The notes below the pieces were generated by a model, which was given only the letters and a program-made list of their open reading frames with translations, had not been told where the DNA came from and did no database searches. A stretch of 28,538 nt of DNA, taken from assembly GCA_934330725.1 (NCBI GenBank), contig CAKRGM010000032.1, forward strand, positions 1 through 28,538, written 5' to 3'. Shown here in pieces: positions 23,238 to 28,538 of the stretch. Position 1 is the stretch's first letter. Each line of letters opens with the position of its first letter. The position numbers were made by a program, and so were the translations under genes. The DNA is from an uncultured Lachnospiraceae bacterium. Lineage in GTDB: Bacteria > Bacillota > Clostridia > Lachnospirales > Lachnospiraceae.

Positions 23238-24443
23238 ATGAGTGATTATAAGAGATTGGTTTCATACATTTATGCATATCCTAATGCCGTAAGAGGCAAG
23301 AATACAGGATTTGCAAAAGCAGAGGTAAGAAATGGACAGTTTAAACTGTCGGTCAATTTGAAAGGCGTATATACTGATGTACCTTTTGAATTCGGAGTAT
23401 ACATTCTTGTTGATAAAGATAAACAGGTTGCCGGGCGGTTCAATGTTTTAAAAGTAGGAAGCATGTCCGTCAATAATGGATCAGGAAGCTTTAATGAGGT
23501 ATTTCTTCCTGAGAATATTAGTGATACAGGATATACATTTGCAGATATAAGCGGAATTGCAATTGCTGCGCCCGAACAGGATTTTTATATGATGTTTTCA
23601 ATGTGGGAAGATTCCGAGGTGAATCCTGATACACTGAATTTTGTTGAAAAGAAGCAGAATGTGGATAATAACAGTAGTAACGTCAGTGATACGCAGGATG
23701 CAGCATTAGAATCAGAAAAGGAAACGAAAGCCCAGGCTGACAGTACAGGGAATAATAAAAATCAGATTCTAACTGCGACAGAAAATAATATCAGAATAGC
23801 AGTTGCTGAAGAAAATAGTGTCAAAAATCATGCCGCTGCAATTGACCCGGAACAAAGAGTCTGCGCAATGGAGAGTAATACGCAGAATACGGATGTTCCA
23901 CCTAAAACTGAAGCAGACATAAAATCTCAAATCAATAAGGAAAATGGTAAAGCCGGTAAGTCTGTTTTAAAAACAATCGCAAAAAGTACACAGAAAAATG
24001 CTGTGGAAAGCACGGCAAAAGAAAGTCAGAATAATTATAACGAACGTGAGGCTTGTGCAGCAGGCACAGAGAATATGCCGGATAGTAATAATGATGCATT
24101 TGCTGCAATATTTAAAACAGGTGAAAAAGTAAATATTTTTGATGATGATTATTATTATGACTGTATAGAGGTTACGCCGGATAATCTCAAGTCATTGCCG
24201 CTTGACAGTGCAGGCATTGCAAATAACAGTTTTCTAATGCATGGATATTATAATTTCAGGCATCTTATTTTTGGAAAAGTAAGAGAAAATGACAATAATA
24301 CAAAATATTTTATAGGAGTACCCGGAATGTACTGCAACAGAGAAAGATTTATGGCATCAATGTTTGGATTCAATAACTTTAAAAAAAGTCACAGGAGCGA
24401 TTATACAAATCCGTATTTTGGGTACTGGTATCAGGAAATATAA
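23238..24443 (+). CDS. Two-domain protein with DUF6128-like C-terminus, unknown function
   Basis: This is a 401-aa soluble protein with two conserved-looking ends joined by a long disordered linker. Residues 1-122 look beta-rich (KRLVSYIYAYPNAVRG, FKLSVNLKGVY, FEFGVYILVDKDKQVAG). Residues ~140-295 are a hydrophilic linker of Asn, Glu, Lys, Ala and Gln. Residues 299-401 form an aromatic-rich domain (YYYDCIEVTPDNL, NNSFLMHGYYNFRHLIFGK, FIGVPGMYCNRERFMASMFG, ending FGYWYQEI) that I recall from Lachnospiraceae proteins as DUF6128; that name is uncertain. There is no signal or TM segment, so it is probably cytosolic. It follows rsmA by 65 nt. The frame runs open back into rsmA, but the ATG at 23238 begins the conserved N-terminal domain. 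Its 3' end overlaps the convergent GNAT gene by 13 bp. Confidence 0.82.
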   Translation: MSDYKRLVSYIYAYPNAVRGKNTGFAKAEVRNGQFKLSVNLKGVYTDVPFEFGVYILVDKDKQVAGRFNVLKVGSMSVNNGSGSFNEVFLPENISDTGYTFADISGIAIAAPEQDFYMMFSMWEDSEVNPDTLNFVEKKQNVDNNSSNVSDTQDAALESEKETKAQADSTGNNKNQILTATENNIRIAVAEENSVKNHAAAIDPEQRVCAMESNTQNTDVPPKTEADIKSQINKENGKAGKSVLKTIAKSTQKNAVESTAKESQNNYNEREACAAGTENMPDSNNDAFAAIFKTGEKVNIFDDDYYYDCIEVTPDNLKSLPLDSAGIANNSFLMHGYYNFRHLIFGKVRENDNNTKYFIGVPGMYCNRERFMASMFGFNNFKKSHRSDYTNPYFGYWYQEI

Positions 24444-24973
24444 ACAAAACGAAGGTGGTCGACCCATTTTCCTTTCATAAAGGCATATGAACTTGCGACT
24501 CCTTCAGGTATAAAACCAAGAGATTTAACAAGTGAGGCAGAAGGGATATTTTCAGGAAGTATATAAGCTTCAATCCTGTGCATTTTCCAGTCTCTGACCA
24601 TTATATCAAGCGCCATGGAAAGCATTTTTTTTGCATATCCGTGGTGCTGATATTTTTTTGCAATCTTATAGCCGATACTGCATGAGTGAAATGCACCGTT
24701 AATAATGTTGCTGAAAGATACGGTGCCTATTATTTCGTCAGATACAGATGAATCAAACATAAAAAAACGTATATGCTTATTGTGTATTGCGAGATTGTAT
24801 TCTGCACGCAGGAGATTAGCTGTAAAATCATGAGTATAAAATGTATCTGGTTTGTCAGGTTCATAGATATCAAATATATCCTTATTATCCCTGTAAAATT
24901 TTAAAACACTGGAAGCAGAGTTCTCATTAAGAACTTTCAGGCAGATCTGTCCGTAATTATATTCAAGTCTCAT
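24431..24973 (-). CDS. GNAT-family N-acetyltransferase, RimJ/RimL-like
   Basis: This 180-aa acetyl-CoA-dependent acyltransferase shows the acceptor-side strand EIIGTVSFSN, then SIGYKIAKKYQHHGYAKKML, whose Q/R-x-x-G-x-A loop binds the pyrophosphate of CoA, and HRIEAYILPENIPSASLVKSLGFIPEGV, the typical RimJ/RimL-like ending. The substrate may be a protein N-terminus or a small molecule; it cannot be told. An in-frame ATG at 24985 overlaps the SD (ATGGAG), and the ATG at 24973, 6 nt after GGAG, is chosen. It follows tadA by 28 nt on the same strand and is probably co-transcribed with it. Its end overlaps the convergent gene at 24443, and no terminator is visible between them. Confidence 0.9.
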   Translation of the reverse strand: MRLEYNYGQICLKVLNENSASSVLKFYRDNKDIFDIYEPDKPDTFYTHDFTANLLRAEYNLAIHNKHIRFFMFDSSVSDEIIGTVSFSNIINGAFHSCSIGYKIAKKYQHHGYAKKMLSMALDIMVRDWKMHRIEAYILPENIPSASLVKSLGFIPEGVASSYAFMKGKWVDHLRFVYIS

Positions 24974-25001
24974 AGTAATCTCCATTTCTTAAACACTTGT
25001 T

Positions 25002-25511
25002 TTATGGCTGCTGTTCTTTTTCTGACTTTTTAGTTTTACGCAGTTTCCTGAAAAATGTTGTAAGGAGGCTGGAACATTCATCATTAAGAATGCTACGTGT
25101 AACATTACACTGGTGGTTGAACTGTGGCATCTGCAGGATGTTGAGTATGGAACCGCCACATCCGGCTTTGGGGTTCATGGAACCTATGACAACTCTTGGA
25201 ATTCTTGCCTGGACAATTGCACCGGCACACATCTGACATGGTTCAAGTGTGACATAAAGGGTACATTCCTCAAGACGCCAGTCATTCATTTTTTTGCTGG
25301 CCTTTTTTATTGCGGTTATTTCAGCATGGCCTAAGGTCGTTTTATCAGTATTGCGTCTGTTATATCCGCGTCCGATTATTTTATCTTTGTAAACTATGAC
25401 ACATCCAATAGGAACCTCATTTAAAAGTTCGGCTTTTCTGGCCTGTTTTATTGCTTCTTTCATATATTTTATATCTGATTTATCAATAGTAACTGAAGCA
25501 GAATCCTCCAT
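25002..25511 (-). CDS. tadA: tRNA-specific adenosine deaminase
   Basis: TadA converts adenosine 34 to inosine in the anticodon of tRNA-Arg(ACG), allowing it to read CGU, CGC and CGA. The 169-aa protein has the zinc and catalytic motifs H62-A-E64 (GHAEI) and P91-C92-x2-C95 (LEPCQMCAGAI), and the family motifs NEVPIGCVIV and GYNRRNTDKTTLGHAE. Length is normal. AAAGGTG lies 9 nt upstream of the ATG at 25511; an internal ATG at residue 17 would trim a non-conserved start. The promoter at 25544-25572 serves tadA and the GNAT gene downstream. The tail is basic (RKLRKTKKSEK). Confidence 0.95.
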   Translation of the reverse strand: MEDSASVTIDKSDIKYMKEAIKQARKAELLNEVPIGCVIVYKDKIIGRGYNRRNTDKTTLGHAEITAIKKASKKMNDWRLEECTLYVTLEPCQMCAGAIVQARIPRVVIGSMNPKAGCGGSILNILQMPQFNHQCNVTRSILNDECSSLLTTFFRKLRKTKKSEKEQQP

Positions 25512-25543
25512 TTGTTAAAGCACCTTTCCATAAATATAGTTTA

Positions 25544-25572
25544 AGTATATAATAGCACTTTTAAAATGACAA
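25544..25572 (-). promoter_or_regulatory. Sigma-A promoter of the tadA-GNAT operon
   Basis: On the minus strand TTGTCA (25572-25567) and TATACT (25549-25544) are separated by 17 nt, about 35 nt upstream of the tadA start. Confidence 0.7.
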
Positions 25573-25636
25573 GAATATAATAAATAAAATTATAAGTTTA
25601 AAAAATATATTTACAATATATATAAGAGTATGCTAT

Positions 25637-25668
25637 TATAATAAAAAATCAAGTTTGGGTATACCAAA
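25637..25668 (+). promoter_or_regulatory. -10 box and operator-like inverted repeat before the surface-protein pair
   Basis: TATAAT at 25637-25642 is a perfect -10, but no good -35 lies 16-18 nt upstream (TTTACA is 21 nt away). About 12 nt downstream, TTTGG-GTATA-CCAAA (25654-25668) forms a 5-bp inverted repeat near the expected transcript start, in the right place for a repressor operator or a leader hairpin. Both parts are tentative. Confidence 0.4.
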
Positions 25669-25684
25669 GAAAGGAGATGCTGCT

Positions 25685-25795
25685 TTGATACAACAGGCGG
25701 AATGGTATCAGACAGCAGAAAGGTGTTATGAATATAAAAAAAACAGAATATTTTCAAAAGGTAAGAAATCTCAGAGAAAAATTAGCAGTAATTAG
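25685..25795 (+). CDS. Possible 36-codon leader ORF overlapping the next gene
   Basis: A TTG at 25685 follows a strong SD (AAAGGAGA, 25670-25677) by 7 nt and opens a 36-codon frame (start IQQAEWYQTAERCYEYKK) that stops at TAG 25793-25795. It overlaps, out of frame, the first 68 nt of the gene starting at 25728. The SD is better than that of the main gene, so this may be a real leader peptide or a translational coupler. The composition of the second half is set by the overlapping frame, which weakens the case. Confidence 0.3.
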   Translation: MIQQAEWYQTAERCYEYKKNRIFSKGKKSQRKISSN

Positions 25796-26573
25796 TTTTA
25801 AAGACAGAAAAAAGACTGCAGCAGTTATTGCAGGAATAACCTTATTATGCGTTTCAGGCTCTGTGTATATAATCAGTGCATTAAAGAATAATGAGAAAAA
25901 GTCAGAAGAAGGCATGGCTCAGGTGGTAACAGATCTTATGTTTAATGATGATATGGCGAAGGAAAGCCGTCTGGATAATAAAAAAGAAGGACATCAGGAA
26001 AGTGAAACAATGCAGGCAGACGAAATAAACAACCAGGATAACAGTGTGCAGTTAGAACAGGATAGATCTGATGCAGATGGTATTGGTAATGAAAAATCAG
26101 AAAAAGACAATCCTGAAAATTTCGGACACGGTAATAACAGTAGTACGCAGGCACAGCTGCCACAGCAGGCACAGTCGAAACCGGCAATACCGGATACTGG
26201 TAAAACAGATAATAAAAACGATGTAACTGATGGACAGTCAGGCAATAAAAATAATAATACACTGTCTCCGTCACAGAATCATGCAAATCAACATGATCCT
26301 GAACCGGAAGAGGATAAGGAAGAAGATGTTGCAGATGTGGATGATGATTCGGTAGTACATATAGATTTTAACAATTGTGACTGCCCTTATCCCATACTTA
26401 CGTGGACCATATATCAGGGGCATGAGGGATTTTTTACAACAACGGCAAAGGATAATACAGGGGAATCCCTGTCTATGAAGGTGGAACTGTCAATAAAAAA
26501 AGGAAAGAGCACACCGGATGTAATATATATGGGGGTATACAATGATGTTGGAAATGTTATATTCTGCTACTAA
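25728..26573 (+). CDS. Single-TM anchored extracellular protein with long disordered linker
   Basis: This 281-aa protein is not recognised as a family. A basic cytosolic N-terminus of about 30 residues is followed by one TM segment (AAVIAGITLLCVSGSVYIIS, 31-50), so the rest is probably outside. Residues ~55-205 are a hydrophilic linker rich in Asn, Gln, Asp, Glu, Ser and Lys (DGQSGNKNNN, EPEEDKEEDVADVDDD). The C-terminal ~75 residues form a small beta-rich domain (VVHIDFNNCDCPYPILTWTI, SLSMKVELSIKKGK) with C217, C219 and C280. AAAGG lies 4 nt before the ATG, a short spacing. Its 3' end overlaps the next gene by 32 nt in another frame, which implies coupled translation and related roles. A surface or envelope-associated function is inferred from topology only. 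Confidence 0.78.
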   Translation: MNIKKTEYFQKVRNLREKLAVISFKDRKKTAAVIAGITLLCVSGSVYIISALKNNEKKSEEGMAQVVTDLMFNDDMAKESRLDNKKEGHQESETMQADEINNQDNSVQLEQDRSDADGIGNEKSEKDNPENFGHGNNSSTQAQLPQQAQSKPAIPDTGKTDNKNDVTDGQSGNKNNNTLSPSQNHANQHDPEPEEDKEEDVADVDDDSVVHIDFNNCDCPYPILTWTIYQGHEGFFTTTAKDNTGESLSMKVELSIKKGKSTPDVIYMGVYNDVGNVIFCY

Positions 26574-28395
26574 AAGGTTATTTATTGTAATGGCAGTTAT
26601 ATTTTTTTTATTCATATGCGGATATTATAATATAAGTGCAGGCGTTATGGTTGGAGAGGATTACTTTTATGAAGATAATAAACAGTTTTCCGAGTATGAT
26701 CCTGAATATGGAACTACGACATCCGTCAGATTTAAATATGAAAACAGACATATTTATGTACAGATGCAGGTATGTACATGGAGGTTTAAAGGCTGGGATC
26801 ATATATGGCTTGATGATTCACAGGGAAGACGCATAGGTTACTGGGATGTGCAAAGAAGCCGTGAAGGACAGGCATATGTAACGAATGGGCATCAGGCGTA
26901 CAGAAAAGAGATGCCATGGGTGGATATTGGCGGAATAAAACCCGATTCGCCACAGGGAAATATAATAAAAGTAAATGACAGGTATTATTATGATTTTTCA
27001 GCCACACCAAATACAACGGCAGCATTTCGCTTTGACTATTTTCATACGACGGATAATAATAATGTTTCATTTGAATCAAGTGATGGAACTGCGGCAGGCG
27101 TTACAGATTACATAACTTCATTTAATTATGTGATAGATGAAAATCCTGATACGATAGTAACGGAAAATAATTCACAGAAAAATACAGATGGACATCTTGA
27201 TATTACGGATTATGTAAACAGTGACAGGTCTTATTATATTCATATCATAACGCAGAGTTATACAGGGCGTTATAGTGATCAGGCAGATAAAAAAATAGGT
27301 AAATATCATATAGAATACAGATATAACAGAAGTGATTCAGACAATGAATTTATAAGACAGAACTGTCTTTGTGATGCCGGATATAAGATTATTGATGCAG
27401 AAGAAATAAAAGAACCTTATGGGTATGTGTTCGGAGGATGGAATACTAAAAAAGATGGAAGCGGACTATGGCATTATCCATGTGAAGATGTGATAAATCT
27501 GGCAGGTCCGGATACAACCATAACATTATATGCACAATGGAAAAGAACACAGCAGTTTGTAGTATATAATGGAAATGGGGGAAGTCCTGATAATGATAAG
27601 ATATATAATTATGACGCATCTGGCCAAGGGTATTATGAAGGTGGACTTTTTATAAAAAAAGGTTATTTATTTAAAGAGTGGAATACTTTACAAAATGGCA
27701 TGGGCGACACATATCAGATAGGAGATAATTTACGATTAAAAGACGGACTTACATATATAACCTGTTCATCAGACAAAAGATACTGTGTAGATGCTGATAA
27801 TGATAAAAAAGAGGATTTTACAAATGTAACGTCATGGTTTTGTCATGGAGGAAAGAATCAGAAGTTTGCATTTGATTATGTAAAAACGGAAAATGGTGTA
27901 AAGTACTGGAAAATATGGTGTGCAAATGGCAGTGCAAGAGTTCTTGATGTACTTGGGAATACGGCTGTTAATGGACAAAATGTAATTCTATACAGGTATA
28001 ACGGATCGGATGGGCAGCTGTGGACGATTGAAAGTGCAGATAATGGATATTATTACATAAGGTCCAAACTTGGTAATTATTATCTGTCACTTGACAGCTC
28101 AAGGCCGGGAGAAAATGTCCAGATATGGGAAAAGACGGATAATGACGCCCAAAAGTGGGAATTAACTGATGCATCTGATGTGTTGTATGCTCAATGGAAA
28201 AGATGTGGATTTGAGCTTATAAAATCAGCAGCTACATCATATAAAAGCAGTATTGTAAAAAGGACACTTTCAGATGATTCGTGGTATAATACTGTGGGAC
28301 ATCTTAAAATAGAAGAATCACGAAATTATCCGGATAATAAATGTATGCAGATATGGAAGGTGGACAGGGATGGAAACATTTCCAGACTAAAATAA
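26542..28395 (+). CDS. Membrane-anchored surface protein with B-repeats and a nested ricin-type lectin domain
   Basis: This 617-aa protein is probably held by an N-terminal signal-anchor (LFIVMAVIFFLFICGYY, 13-29). Residues ~35-260 form an unrecognised beta-rich region rich in Tyr and Trp. A first Listeria-Bacteroides (InlB B-type) repeat spans ~278-334 (YVFGGWNTKKDGSG, ITLYAQWKR). A second starts at 339 (FVVYNGNGGSPDND, YLFKEWNTLQNG, GDNLRLKDGLTYI), but its closing strand, VLYAQWKR, appears only at 547-554. Between them (~405-545) lies a ricin-type beta-trefoil with the repeat signatures NQKF (439-442), GQLW (491-494) and AQKW (536-539), suggesting carbohydrate binding. The final ~60 residues are unrecognised and end QIWKVDRDGNISRLK. 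GGGGG lies just upstream of the ATG, within the preceding gene. There is no sortase motif. Cell-surface glycan binding is inferred from the domains. Confidence 0.85.
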   Translation: MMLEMLYSATKRLFIVMAVIFFLFICGYYNISAGVMVGEDYFYEDNKQFSEYDPEYGTTTSVRFKYENRHIYVQMQVCTWRFKGWDHIWLDDSQGRRIGYWDVQRSREGQAYVTNGHQAYRKEMPWVDIGGIKPDSPQGNIIKVNDRYYYDFSATPNTTAAFRFDYFHTTDNNNVSFESSDGTAAGVTDYITSFNYVIDENPDTIVTENNSQKNTDGHLDITDYVNSDRSYYIHIITQSYTGRYSDQADKKIGKYHIEYRYNRSDSDNEFIRQNCLCDAGYKIIDAEEIKEPYGYVFGGWNTKKDGSGLWHYPCEDVINLAGPDTTITLYAQWKRTQQFVVYNGNGGSPDNDKIYNYDASGQGYYEGGLFIKKGYLFKEWNTLQNGMGDTYQIGDNLRLKDGLTYITCSSDKRYCVDADNDKKEDFTNVTSWFCHGGKNQKFAFDYVKTENGVKYWKIWCANGSARVLDVLGNTAVNGQNVILYRYNGSDGQLWTIESADNGYYYIRSKLGNYYLSLDSSRPGENVQIWEKTDNDAQKWELTDASDVLYAQWKRCGFELIKSAATSYKSSIVKRTLSDDSWYNTVGHLKIEESRNYPDNKCMQIWKVDRDGNISRLK

Positions 28396-28538
28396 AAAAT
28401 ATTGTTACAGTTGACATGTCAAAAGTAATAATATGTCGATGTAAAGCAAAATGAAAATCTCCCAGCTTTGAAAGGTAAAAATAATTCGCACTAATAGTAC
28501 TAAAATTTAAGCTGATTTCTTTGCGATAAGGTAAAATA
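28396..28538. other. Intergenic end of the window
   Basis: No gene is seen in these 143 nt. They contain TTGACATGTCAA (28411-28422), a perfect 12-nt palindrome that includes a consensus -35 hexamer but has no matching -10 at 16-18 nt. They also hold the second copy (28462-28479) of the 18-nt inverted repeat found at 59-76. No terminator for the preceding gene is evident. Confidence 0.5.

Noticed and set aside
28411..28439. Promoter starting at TTGACA 28411
   Set aside because: There is no -10-like hexamer at 16-18 nt; the -35-like hexamer is half of a palindrome.
1..28538. Mobile element, prophage, CRISPR or defence island
   Set aside because: No transposase, integrase, phage structural, Cas or restriction genes are seen, and base composition looks even throughout.

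Overview
The window reads as chromosomal DNA of a low-GC, flagellated member of the Clostridia, most likely Lachnospiraceae. The evidence is the AT-rich base use, Gram-positive SD sites of the GGAG/AAAGGAG type, near-consensus sigma-A promoters with 17-nt spacers, and several protein families that I associate mainly with Lachnospiraceae (a DUF5685-type protein next to a J-domain protein, a protein ending in a DUF6128-like domain, and a large FliK-like protein next to flagellin). I see no transposase, integrase, CRISPR array or phage genes. This looks like core genome carrying a few lineage-specific genes.

Layout: (1) 1-4.5 kb: the tail of an upstream gene, a DEDDh exonuclease with a C-terminal Cys/His cluster, a convergent MraY-like transferase, and the glycogen branching enzyme GlgB. 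(2) 4.6-10.1 kb: a small flagellar island made of a 1068-aa protein with a FliK-like C-terminus, flagellin with an internal IN motif, and a FliS-like chaperone. (3) 10.1-12.3 kb, minus strand: tRNA-Lys(CTT) with its own promoter and terminator, then a DacF-type D,D-carboxypeptidase coupled to a small two-TM protein. (4) 12.4-14.8 kb: an AI-2E family transporter convergent with TrmB, with a 16-bp bidirectional terminator between them. (5) 15.0-17.2 kb: a Tyr/Asp-rich small protein, a DUF5685-type protein with two Asp-rich motifs reminiscent of class I terpenoid synthases, and a J-domain/TPR protein with a Cys-rich tail. The terminator of this unit begins inside the last codons of the J-protein gene. 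(6) 17.3-19.1 kb: a DUF885-type lipoprotein metallopeptidase. (7) 19.2-24.4 kb: the translation and rRNA-maturation cluster metG-tatD-rsmA, followed by the DUF6128-like gene, whose SD lies in the loop of a 14-bp hairpin. (8) 24.4-25.6 kb, minus strand: tadA followed by a GNAT acetyltransferase. (9) 25.6-28.4 kb: two overlapping genes for membrane-anchored extracellular proteins. The second carries B-repeats, one of which appears to be split by an inserted ricin-type lectin domain.

The genes with clear functions serve RNA modification and translation (tRNA-Lys, TrmB, MetG, RsmA, TadA), the cell envelope (MraY-like, DacF-like), glycogen synthesis and motility. The best candidates for undescribed biology are the DUF5685/J-domain unit, the FliK-like protein beside flagellin, and the nested-lectin surface pair. 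Several starts were moved downstream of the longest possible reading frame because a clear SD supports the internal start. Family names are from memory and motif reading; no database search was run.
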